DNA of 64,000 nucleotides from Sipunculus nudus (Eukaryota > Annelida > Sipuncula > Golfingiida > Sipunculidae): NCBI GenBank assembly GCA_026874595.1, contig CM049310.1:23724058-23788057 (forward strand), given 5' to 3'. Position numbers and translations under genes: made by a program. Of this stretch, positions 10,801-23,600 are shown in pieces. A model generated the notes under the pieces. That model saw only the letters and a program-made list of their open reading frames with translations, was not told where the DNA came from and made no database searches. Position 1 is the stretch's first letter. Every line of letters starts with the position of its first letter.

Positions 10801-11495
10801 AAATTCACAAGTCCTAACAAGACACTGATTTGATTATTTCATCCATATTTATTCAACATTAAATGACCATTTTCCTAGAGATCATACTGTAATTTTTGCT
10901 TCAATTCATACTGGAATAAAATTATTTTTCTCAATGTATGAATTAAATAGGAGAAACATTGAAAATTTGTATACCAATGGAAAGAAGATTGCCTGATTAC
11001 CAGAACGGTCAATCCATGATAACAGAAGCATCAATAACAGTCTTGGGATTTCTAATACACTCCCTCATCATCGATTTCAAACATCTGTTAATAGAATTGA
11101 CTGATGATGTCAGATGTCTTTTACTTATACATGATTTGTGATATATGATAATAAAACATAACAGATGATATAAACTAATACACACATTACGGTAAATAGT
11201 AAAAGTTGCACAAATGTTTTTGATACTGATTGTGGAAAAAATGCTAAATATTACTTAAGCTCACAGCAGGTCACCATAAGTGGTACACCAAAACAGGCAA
11301 AGTGTTTTGTCACATGATCAATGTCCTTTAAAGTTTGCCTCTTACACTTTGTTGCTGCCTTTGCTCAGTTATCTGAACTCAAACATAACATTTAAGCAAA
11401 GAATACTGGTGCTAAGAGATTAAATGTCTAATTTCCATTGACTTTCAGTGACCATGCTGTAGATTCTCAATACACCATACTGCATTATGGGTTTC
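10801..11495 (-). other. Probable ALDH8A1 3' UTR / downstream DNA
   Basis: A non-coding AT-rich stretch 3' of the ALDH8A1 stop on the minus strand. No other gene or clear repeat was seen. Confidence 0.4.
10848..10853 (-). terminator. Candidate polyadenylation signal of ALDH8A1
   Basis: AATAAA on the minus strand (TTTATT on the given strand), about 640 bp beyond the stop codon. It is the first canonical hexamer I found on that strand, but the sequence context is AT-rich. Confidence 0.3.
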
Positions 11496-11645
11496 CTAGT
11501 TCATCTTGATGCATATGGTTTTTGTTTCTGTGAAGAACTCCATCGACTCAATCATCCCTTCACGACCAATCCCAGAAGCCTTCATTCCTCCAAATGGCAT
11601 GTTTAGATCTCGCACCATCCAACAATTGCACCAGACTGTACCAGC
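11496..11645 (-). CDS. ALDH8A1: ALDH8A1 exon 10 and stop
   Basis: Codes residues 440-488: AGTVWCNCWMVRDLN (Arg451), PFGGMKASGIGREG and FFTETKTICIKMN, then TAG at 11496-11498. Acceptor TGCTAG. Confidence 0.95.
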   Translation of the reverse strand, partial: AGTVWCNCWMVRDLNMPFGGMKASGIGREGMIESMEFFTETKTICIKMN

Positions 11646-14600
11646 CTAGCAACAAGCAACAAAATATCAGGGAAAAACATCAGATCTGAAAACTGATTTA
11701 TTACATTATCTGAGAACGATATTATTGAACATTTTTTATCTCTCCTTTCAAATATGGCAGCTAAGGAAATAATAAGCAGGACAAAAGTATGCTCCTCCCA
11801 CAGTGGTTATACACTTCAGTTGTCCCTGGTCTCCATTTTGTTTTAACCCCTGCTCTGTATGGCAAGTTTCTCTGGGTCAGAACACCAGGGTGTGCAAAGA
11901 GCAAAGAATTGTTATCAGACCAAAGAGACTGAGGTATCGCAAAGTGCATATTTTTTCCTCAAATTCAGCATAGCAATTGTTTCCATTGGAGGAGTTTTAA
12001 CACATGAAACCATGAATGTGATCTTCAAGGTCAAATCTGAAGAAATCATAACCTAATAGGCAGAATTTTTTTATTGGTCAGAATCACATATTCGATAGCA
12101 TCTTCAGAAGTATTTTAAAGGGTGAAATGTCCAATGTCTGAGGTGTTTATTTGCTTGGAATCCTTATAGTTACATTTTATTTATGTTTTGTTTTTAATAT
12201 TGAATTTCTTTCAGCCTAGCTTGTCATTCATGTGGCCTAATGACTCCGGTTTCTGAAGCCATGGGCAATAATCATTAAACCTTGACACTTGGTTTATGGC
12301 TATTCAGTCTGTAGATACTTTCATGATAGTGGTTCACTGGCACTAGAGTGAAATCTTCTTCATTCAGGAATTCAGAAAATATGAATATTAAGAGGCACAT
12401 AGTCTTTAACATACATGTTCTTACAAATCATCCAAGATTGAATTGAACAGAAGCACTTGTGCAGCCTCTAAAGATCTTACGTGAAGTTCCTGTGCAACAC
12501 GGTGTATTCTTCCAACATCCTGGCTCCACACACTTGCAGCTAAACCATACTTGACATTGTTTGCTCGCTTAACAACCTACAAACAAAACCATGTTTAGCT
12601 CATTTGCACATTTGCATATCAGTGGATCATACCCTCTTTCCTCAGGTTTTCAGTTTCATAGACAGAACTGTTTTGTTTCAAAGAATGCAAACACCTACAG
12701 ACATTGTGATATCTCTCATAATTATGTCCAAATAATCACAACTCAGTACCATAATGAAACCATGCACACCGCAAATAAAGTGTATGCCTACTTTTTTCTC
12801 AATACTCTACATTATATTACATTCAAGCTGGATTGGAATATAATTTCATGCTGCACACTCAATATATGAAGCACTTCCTTCATACTGTTTTCATTGTGCT
12901 ATCCTGCTGTTTGGTGCTCATGCTTCAAGAACACTGCTAATTTAAATATCTGAAACACTGTTTCCATACTGTTTTCATACAACTTTCCTGCTGCTCTTAT
13001 GCTCACAATCTATGCTCTGCATAGCAGCTTTACCTTTTCTACTTCTCTGGCATCATTATCTACTGCTTTCCTGCTGCATGTGTACACTGCCTTCCTAGTT
13101 TTCAAACTGCAAACTGTTTACTTCTTTCACACAGTTTTTATACTATTTCCATACTGTTTTATGGTAAGGGTTGCCAAGTATGAAATAGTTGGCAGTCTGC
13201 CAAGCTATTAATAGATACAGTCAAAATTTTGGCATGTAGCCAAATCTGTTTACATATACTGAGAGACTTTTATATCAAGATGTTTAGAATAATGACAGAT
13301 GCCTATTGAAAGCAAAATCAGAATACAGATACGTTGTATTCATGGATTTATCTTACACTAGCTGGATATGAAACCAATTAATTATATTGCCTGTACAGCT
13401 CTGCTTATATACCCGAAGAGCTCAGTTTGTTAATACAATAATTCTACCAGCTTTGTTTACCAAAGTATCTCAGTCCTTTCATTGTTTGAAGTCCTATAAT
13501 TCTGCCAAAAATCACTGAAGTATAAACTTTAACAACAACCACCAAAGATTAATTTTTATGCAATGTTACTGAAGTTGAAACAGCAGTTTTGCAGAAGAAG
13601 ACTATTGCAGCCCTCAGTTTGGATAAGGCTAACTAATGACCACAAGATCAACTTCAGCTTTTTATGACTCCAAAAATAAATGAACCCAATCCATTTTTAT
13701 ACAACTGAACCAATCCTACCCTAGAATAATTCTTGTGAAAAATTAAAATTTTCAGCTTGACAGTTTCATCATAAAACATTTTTTAAGCCATGAGAGGCTA
13801 AAATTACAAGGTCCCCCCCCCCCCCCCAAATCAGGTTGATGTAGGGAGCACCACAAAAATCTCTATGAGTCATGTGACCAACATTTGCACAAAACTTGGT
13901 GATGCTAGCTCCTGTCGTTTCAGAGATTGTTATGTTAGTAAGCCTACTTGGCCAATGACTAAGTTCAAATTCCTGTAACTTGGCCAAAATTTATAGAACC
14001 AAAAATAATTTGAACAGACTTGAGAGAACCCGTCTCTGGGATCATTTCTGTGAAATATTGAACAATTTGGCTGACTGATTTCGGAGAAGAAATTTAAAAA
14101 GTTTTTCAAGCTTAGTTGATACAGATGGTGCAACAAAAAGCTCAATCCCACAATATTTGATTTTTGGGTAGAATTTGGGGATGCAAGCTCAAGCCATTCC
14201 TGAGAAATTATGGGTTAATGTACTGATGACGAATGACCCCTGTACAAAAAATGTTGATGCAGGTGGTGCCACCAATACCTCATTTTCAAATATGACTCCT
14301 GTGACCAACAACTGCATAAAAAAATTTGGTGATGATTGCTCCAGCCATTTTTGATACTGTAATTTTAGTACGAGTTTTTTCCCAAAGTGACTAAGTTCAG
14401 CTTACTTTAACTCCACCAAAAATTACCAAACTGGAACCAATTTTGAACAAACTTTCTGGGATCATTTCTCTGAAATATTGGATAATCTGGCAGAACAGTT
14501 TCTGATAAGAATATTTTAAAAAGTTTTTTTGAGCTTTTTTTCCAAAAAAAAACTTAGAAAATGCAGATTGAAAAAAGAAGCAAAATCTGATAGTTTTTTA

Positions 14601-17600
14601 AATGACTGACTTTTTGCATAAAATTTGGTGCTCCTGCCAAGTTTGAGACAGTATCGGTTAACTTACCGATGAAGAACAACAGACAAAAGATGGATGACAC
14701 TACACCATTGCATAATCTTACAGGTTTGCCAAAAATACTGAATGATGGGAACCATGCAATCATATGAAACTTTGCAAAATCATGTGAGCACGTCCGCTGT
14801 GTTCAGCAAATATAAAGTCAAACACAGTATATCAAAGAATATCATCAATTGGAAAAGAAACATGAAATGATATTAGAATATAAACAAGTAAAATGAGACC
14901 TTGCAGAGGTTTAAGTTTCACAGGCTTTCTTTCACCATTTTCAAAGATGAAAAGGAATCAGAAAGCAGCCAGATCATATTGAACATTGCCCATTATTGAG
15001 GTTTTTTGTATAATTATGTAAATTACAAAAAAAAAACCAGTAAGGCCAAAAAAAAAATAAGGTATGGTTCTCAGGCACTTTTTTTCAGAAATCAGTGCGG
15101 GCGGGCAGTATTTTATTTTTGACATTTTTTTTGGATGTTTCGATAAAAATGTCATATAATCAGGAAAAACCATGAAAATTACAAATATTTTGCTAAATAC
15201 TACATAAATTGTATTATTTATCTTCTGGAAAGATAAAAATCAAAATAAAAATTTTTGATGCGGGGGGTTAAAATTGACGCGGGCGGTGCCTGAGAACCAC
15301 ACCTTTTATTTTTTTTGGCCTAATATGGCATATTTTTGGCTTGCTCAAAGAAAATTCTGGGACTTTAAGTCGGAATACTGATATCATACAGCAATCTTCA
15401 AAACTATTACATGAAAATATTGTTGAAAAATGTGTTCAAACTGATCCAGGGTTTGAACTATTCCAGACACTACAGTATTTAACTGAACCAAACAGTGATT
15501 GCTGCTCACCTCTTCTTCTGTTTGAAATGGCACAATGCAAACCACGGGACCAAATATCTCCTCCTGCATCAAGGCAGAGTTGTCTGTAACACCTGTCACA
15601 ACTGTAGGCAAGATAAAGTAGCCCTACAAATAAATCATACAAGCCTCATATCACAACTGTAGGCAGGATAAAATAGCCCTACAAATAAATCAAACAAGCC
15701 TCATGTCATACTTGGTATATTTACTTTCATATATTTTTCATTTTTGTGTGTTTAAGATTAAAGCTTTTATTAACATTTTATTTTTTTTTGTCATTATAAC
15801 CAAACTATTTTGACTCTATTAAAAAAAAATGACAGTTACCAGGTCTGTATTGGTATGAAGGATGATTTATCATACGGTTTTATACAAAATGCACTTGATT
15901 AAAAATGGTAAAAATTCATTTGATAGCCTCAATAAATACAGTAAAACTGCCATTTAATAAGCATGAAAGTGTATAAAAATAGTGCAAAGTGGACCATTAA
16001 TGAAGGTCATAACAGGGAACCTAGTTCCTTCCTTTTATTTTCTGTGGTTGATTAATATTAATTATATACACCACAGCTTAAAATTAGCAATATTCAAGAT
16101 TCAAACCATCCCATAATCCATTTATGTTTTTGTCAAATAATATATTTAGTTCACCTTGTAACACCATTTATATACAAAAAGTAGGTGAAATTCAATGGTA
16201 AAAGCAAAGGCTCAAAACCCGGACCACTAACCACCATCATGTACATGTATATTGGTGCTGCACCACCAGTAGCAGTAGTTTCCAATGTCCGGGGGTGGGG
16301 GGGGGGGGGGGGAGGTTCTGGTTAAGAGCTAAGATGGCACTAATAGTGCATCGTATACATAAATGAGTTTCTAATGTCTGAGGGGCCCAGGGTAAGAGCT
16401 GATCTGTGTAACATTATTGATTGCTTTGGTGAAGATAATCTCCAAATTATCTGGTTCTGGTTAAGAGCTAAGATGGCACTAATAGTGCATCGTATACATA
16501 AATGAGTTTCTAATGTCTGAGGGGCCCAGGGTAAGAGCTGATCTGTGTAACATTATTGATTGCTTTGGTGAAGATAATCTCCAAATTATCTGGTTCTGGT
16601 TAAGAGCTAAGATGGCACTAATAGTGCATCGTATACATAAATGAGTTTCTAATGTCTGAGGGGCCCAGGGTAAGAGCTGGTCTGTGTCACATTATTGATT
16701 GCTTTGGTGAAGATAATCTGCAAATTTACTTTCATCTGTCAAACACGGTCCTGCTCCTTTGCCTAATATGGCATTGTAATTTTCATTTTGGAATTTCACT
16801 GTAGTTCATCTCCCCCTTTGAATTCTTTTGCTGATGTTTGTTCCTGTACTTTCTGGACATTGCCGTGCAACATGACACACTACATTATGCTGAAGTAAAC
16901 CAGTTTGCCCTTTAAAAAGGAACATGTAAAACAAGTGAAATCCCTCTGATGAATTCAGTACAGTAACCAATGTTTGCTGAGTGATGATCAGATTTCCTAT
17001 TAATATTTACATTGACAAGGAAAATAAGAAAGGAACCCTGATATACAAGGATCATATATAAATATTTCTTTGACATATTTTGATACCATCTGAATCAAAC
17101 TACATACAGCGATATATAAACTGCTGTACTATCCTACAGCTCCAGTGGTCTCAGCTGTCAGCACACTGTTTGCGATGAGACCACAGTCTCTACAGACTGG
17201 TATTGACATTTTATGTCAGAGAAGATCAGGTTAATGATTATGTATAATCCCTTATGTGCTACTTGCGTCACTTGTTTTTCAAAGCTCCCAGCCCAAGGCT
17301 ATTTGTGGTTTAAGCTAAAAAGCAAATGTTAAACTCAGCCACTCAAGCAGATTTACATTTATGGAAAACAAGCAGCAGAAATAATTAACCTATGCAAATT
17401 CAAGGTTTTTATTTTCATTTGATTCTGTGTGTGTGTCCCTGTCCACATGATTTCTGGAGACAGTACCACAGATGTTATCAAAAATTAATCAAAGAGGTTG
17501 GTATTGTAAAAATTGTCCAAGAAGTTCAATTTTGGTGTAAATCAAAGTATAAAATACATGGGAAGAGTGTTTTATGGGGTTTCGTGGCACAAATAGTTGT

Positions 17601-20600
17601 TGTTTGTTATTTTTATTGTCAAGGACAACAATACCACAATGTCCAGGGTGATTTTCAAAATGTTTTCAGTTAAAAAGTTCCAAGGAATAACACAGGTTTA
17701 ATTAACATTCCAAGGCACCAACATTGCACACTATCTTCCTCGCAGGGCTTGCCTCTCCTTGCTTGCTTGGATGCTTTTTTAATATCTATTATTTCAACAG
17801 TATTTTTCACACAGACAAAGATCTGACTTATAATAATAATAAACTTCATAAGAGAATGAATATGTTTATGAAAAAAGTGGAGTATCACTAAAAAGAAATC
17901 AATGACCTATATTTTGCCCTATTTCGATATGTTTATATGACATCAATCTGCCCATCTGATCTGTAGTAGGCTTGCTTAGATAATCATAACACTAACCATG
18001 ATAAATTGTATGTGTAATCATGGCATCTCTAATGACAAATATTAACACATCAAGAATGTTTTAAATGTCCAATACATCAACATGGATTAAAGATGGGTAA
18101 ATTCCCCCGTTTGTAGATATATGGCTGGTTAATTTGGTTGTTTGGTTAATCATGGCATTATTTTGACCTCAAATTAGGATTATCAGGTGATTTTGTTATG
18201 AGACTGCTGAGGAACAATTAGTGGTGAGACAGTTAATTATAAATGGTGAACTGTTAATTAAATAACTATTTAACAATGAAGACCTGTTCATTTTCTGGTG
18301 GTAGCTTGACGGAATCTATCCCATCTCCACACAAAATCTTTGCTCCTTCTGATCGAGCCAATGTCACAAAACCACGCACTTTGGCCAAGTGTTCTTTACT
18401 CACTAAGGCCCCCATCACTGTATCTGTGTCACTAGGTTTTCCAACTTTTATCTGTCTGAAATTTCATCAAAGCAAATGAATGCTAAGCTTAGTATTTTTT
18501 ATTTAATTTTGTAAAACAAGATTATTGTGTGTATATAAGTGATTCATGGGTTTTGCAACTCAGATGATCAGTAGAACTTGTGACAACATGGGTATAGATC
18601 TTTTTATCAAAATTTTATATATTCATCTGAGACTTGAGAGAAGGGAAGCAAACACAGATGAATGCAACACAAACTGATACTGTTGAAGAACCTATTTTGA
18701 TGTGTTAATTAATATTTGGATAAGACATTCAGAAAAAAAAATGCTGTTAATCTGAATATCTCAAACAATCAATTACTAGAGTTATTAAAGGTATCAAAAT
18801 GGAATAATCTTAAACAAGGGACCCATTGGTCACTGTGCTCAACTGAAGTTGACCTTGAAGATGAACATCTAATACTTATAAAAGGAATTCAGTTCACGTT
18901 TGTGCGCAATGTTCTCTAAAACTGCGCTGTGTACAATATTGTGCCATACATCATTTTAAAGGTTATTATCCCCGCAGTGACATAGGTGATATGAAAATAA
19001 ATAATTTTTAATATACATATAATTTTGAGTGATTTTTCCATTTTTTTCCCAAGCACAGCCGAACTGTCTTCGGCAATTACCGGAATGCGTGCATCGTGGT
19101 CACTTAACCCCTGACACTAAGGACTATTGTTCATATGAATAGCGCTTGCTTTCAAAGAGGAATTTGACCCACATGCGTGGTCAGTAAAAGAGAAAAAAAC
19201 ATGTTTCTCGCTTTATGAAATGGAGAGTTCAACCCAGGAGGATTAATGACAAAACCTAATTCACGGTCCAAATTTCAGGAACATGTGTGGGGTTGGGTGG
19301 GGTGGAGTGGTGTCTGGGTTTTCAGGCCTCAAAATTTGTCTGATACAATGAAAAAAAACAAGGGACCTATGGGTCACGACGCTCAGCTGTTATATATGAT
19401 AAAAAAATATTATTTAGAAATTAGGCACATGCTGGTTTTGTGTGGTAATAAATATAAGCTGTATTATGAGTTGTTGTTGTTTAGCTTATGTATGATTTTG
19501 ATAGTACCTTTGGAGACAGGGAAGAGGATTGATTTCATTTATTTTATTAACAAATGCAGTACTATTGTCACACGGATTTTGACTTGGCCATATAACTTAT
19601 AAGCAGAACATATAATATAAGAGTTTAACTATTTATTAAAAAAAATTACAAATATTGTCCCAAATATAATTATTATAAAAAATAATAAGAGAATCATATG
19701 ATTTTTTTAAATTAAATATAACTGATATGATTATTAAAATAATATTAAAGAATATATTCATGAATGCATTCATGAATACATTTTGAAAGTATTTGCACGA
19801 GTATTCATATACTTTCATTTTTACCTGAATTCCTATTCTTTATGCAAGAAATTTTATAATGGAGTACATAATCATATTCGTATTTAAATACAATTACAAA
19901 GTATTCGCACCATGTCTGGTATTTATTCAGTTTCACCAACCAATGATGTTGAGAATCCAGAATATACAAAATTCACACATTTAAATAATGATCATAAGTA
20001 CCTGGTTTTATGGCTTTTATTTATATTAAAAAATAACTGTAAAAAATTCATTTTGGACTAATTTCACATCAATGTACACACTAGATACAGTAGGAATCTA
20101 GATTAATATTATCAACTGCATCTTTGTCTATCATTAATTTCCTTCATATGATCCCTAATGATTAGTAATGAATAATATGATTTACTTCTTTATCATTAAA
20201 ATTGAACTGAAAAATGCCATAGGTGACTGCATGGTGTTATTTGGAATATGTGACATTCTACCCATCGATACAAGATTCTTATATCATCAGTAACTGCAAG
20301 TTAATTTCCTGTTATTATAAACTAACAAATTCCTTTTCTATATTTCTTTAATTTGTTATTAAAAACCAATAAAAATTTATTAATTTATTGTTTATTGTTA
20401 TGTTGTTGGTTAAAACTACTAGATGAGTTGGGTTGGACACCTGGATCAACTGTGGCTGGCCATAAGCTGCCTGGATTCCTGTATGCCTCGCCTCAAGCGT
20501 GCATAATTTGATGAAAGGTCAACAAGGTCAACATACAGGTGACTCAAGAGGGGCTGGAGAGAGCCAAAGTCTGACAGGGTCTCATAAAAAACATTATTAA

Positions 20601-23600
20601 AAGCTACAATTTTTGGCCAATTTCTTTCAGCTTTCTAAACTAAAAAGCTGAAATCCTAATGTGTGCATGATATGAAAATTATATCAACAGTGCTCACAGG
20701 ACACAAACGTGCCATGGTCACAGTTGGGCAAAATTTAAGGTACTAATTTTATATTTATACTAATAACTTATAAAATTTGAAAAATTCAGAACTAATTTTG
20801 GGTATTCAATTGAATCTTGATTAAATAATTTTACATCCCTGACAAAAAAAAATCTCTAGCTTCAGCAATGCCCTTATTAAGGGAGTAAATATATTTCTTG
20901 ATTTTTTACAAAGTGCATTATGTTTATGCCCATAACTTAAAACAATTACGCAATACTGACATCATTCTGGCATGTGCATAGAGAATGAAAAATATGTATA
21001 TTGTTTATGATTAAAGTCAGATCAGTGGTTTTGATATTAGGCAGTCTTGAAGTGTAACAATGGGTTTTTAATGGAAAAATGAAGTTTTTCATTAATATCT
21101 TGAAGGTATTAAGTCCTAGTGACCAAATTCTTGGCATGGTAGGGGATTTTGGAGACATCTAACTGTATGCCGAATTTAAGGAACTAAGAGCTGAAGCTGG
21201 GGAGCTGAGCTCTTGCAAACTGCATAACACTAGCTTGATGTAAACAATATGTTACATGGTGCTTGAAAACTTATTAAAATCTACAGTTTTTGATCAACTG
21301 GTTTCAAATTTTTGGTGTTAACAGTTGAAATGCTAACAAAAACATGCTGTGAAAATTAAATCCACAGTACTTACAGGAAAAAAACGTGCCATGGTCAAAG
21401 TTGGGCAAAATTTAAGGAACCAATTTTTTATTTTTATTAAAATTTTAGAAAAATTTAAAAGATTTTCATCTAATTTTGGGTATACAATTTAATTTTGATT
21501 AATTAAAGTTATATTACTGGAAAAAAGGTGATAGCTTTAACATTTTTTGTGTTAAGTGATCAAATATCTTTCCTTATTTTTTTCAAAATGCATTATGTTT
21601 GGGCCCATAACTTTTTTAAATTAAATAATACAGACATAATTTCTGGCATGTACATAGGAACTATATAGAGGAATATTTATGGTAAATATGAGGAAAAACA
21701 GATGAGTGGTTTTGATATAAGGCAGTCCTGAAGTGTGAAAATAGGTTTTTAATAAAAAATTGAGGTTTTTCCTTAATTTCTCAAAGGAACGAAGTTGCAA
21801 AGACCCAGTTTTCGGCTTGGTAGGAGATCTTGGGGACATCTAACATTATGCCGAATTTTGGATTCCTAGGTCTTACGGTTTCAAAACGTGCCACATCTAC
21901 GGACAGACGGACGGACGGACGGACAGACGACGGACAATGGACCACGACTATAGCTCAGATGACTTATAGTCAGCTGAGCTAAAAAAACATTGCGGCGGTT
22001 GAAAATGAATACGGACCCTCTGCATGGAATTCCGTTGGGTCCGCTTCTGCTACTTACGAGGTATGCATATTTCTGTTTCTTTCTTCAGGAACAGTTTCCT
22101 TGCAACGTACATTTAATAAATCTTTCATGTGTTCCTCACATCAACCTAATCTTTATACATCCACCGATAGAATCCAGTCAAATATCATCGAAAAACGGGA
22201 ATGCCCCCGCGTCTCATTCCGGTTCACAATGTCAACACCATCACTGGCCAGATCAAGGTAAACATACCGGGGTATAAATTTCTTGCCACGAGGACAGAAC
22301 CACAGAATGAATGTTAAAAATATTGGAGCGACTGCAGGATCACTCAAGCACTGTCTCCACCAGATAATGAGTTTATACGGACAGATGGTATGATGTTAAG
22401 GATTAATGAAATTTAAAAGTAAGTGGCAAAATTAAGATACAAGCAGCTGTACATAGAAACGTTTTCTGTTCACAGAAGTGTTGTGAGGTGCGTGAGTTAT
22501 TCTGCAGTCGTGCCAAAATGTTTATACATATCTTATGGAGACAGTTTCCCACTGAAAACCAATATTTTCTGTTAACTTTGGATTAAAAAATGAGCCAACA
22601 TTTCACATATCATGAAGTTAATAAATCTCCCCAACCCCGGCAATAAGCCCAGTATACCGGGTCTATCAGCTAGTATCAAATAATATCGAATGGAGATAAA
22701 AGTCTAGGAGGAAAAGGTAATATACCGTAAATCCTGTTTTTATCGCCGCGGCCTTAAAAACAAACTCAAAATCGAAAATCTCGACTTTTTTTCTGAACTC
22801 GGGATGCGGCCATAAATAGATGGTTTATCAGAAATGAACTGTGAGAAGAACTCTCTCCCGGACATGGCGCTCCTTTGGGCGATAATAGGAGATCAAGCAC
22901 ACCACAGAGGAAATACTCTTTGTAGTCACAGATTTATTGTATAAAATTGTATAGTCTAAATGTTCATATAAAATATAACAATTATATGCAATCAATTAAA
23001 CAATAACAATAATCATTGAACAATAACAACACTTATTACGAGATTAAAATGAATGAGATTATTCATGGTGAGGACTAGTGGTGACGTCTGTTGGAAAAAA
23101 TCGGTATTACCGGTCATACCTTTGACGGAGCTGAATTGCCCTGGAATCTATGTTGTTCATAAAAATAATTCAGAAAATCAAAATACGTAATTTAGAACAC
23201 TATGAAATCTTTATAAAAGTTCAAATTTAGCAGGTACTTACTGACATTTTTTATAATGTCTGATACATGTACCTCAATATTGAATTGCCCATCTTCTCGC
23301 CCCATGTCATGTTTCTGGAAAACCTTCATCCTTGAATGCGTATAGCCCGGTCATTTACTTCTGTTTTATCTTTGTTTTTTTTATACAATCACAAATATAT
23401 TGTATGAATGGAAATAGTGTTAGAGGGGAAACCCGCTTGTAGATATAAATGGTAGAACATGTCACTACAGCCGATGGAATTTGGTGAATATACAGATTTT
23501 ACCTGCGGTGCCATATTCTTGTTTGCTACTGATTTTTCCATGGCTGGTTGACATGATTGGTTTGCACTGATAAGTAAGAAATTGTTGCAAATAATAGTTT

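Noticed and set aside
17392-17673. 93-codon + frame in intron 7
   Set aside because: Low-complexity hydrophobic composition, no domain, antisense to an intron.
22000-22350. GC-richer patch with frames on both strands
   Set aside because: No recognisable protein, no paired splice sites, and no fit to a missing ALDH8A1 exon, since the gene is already complete at 488 aa.
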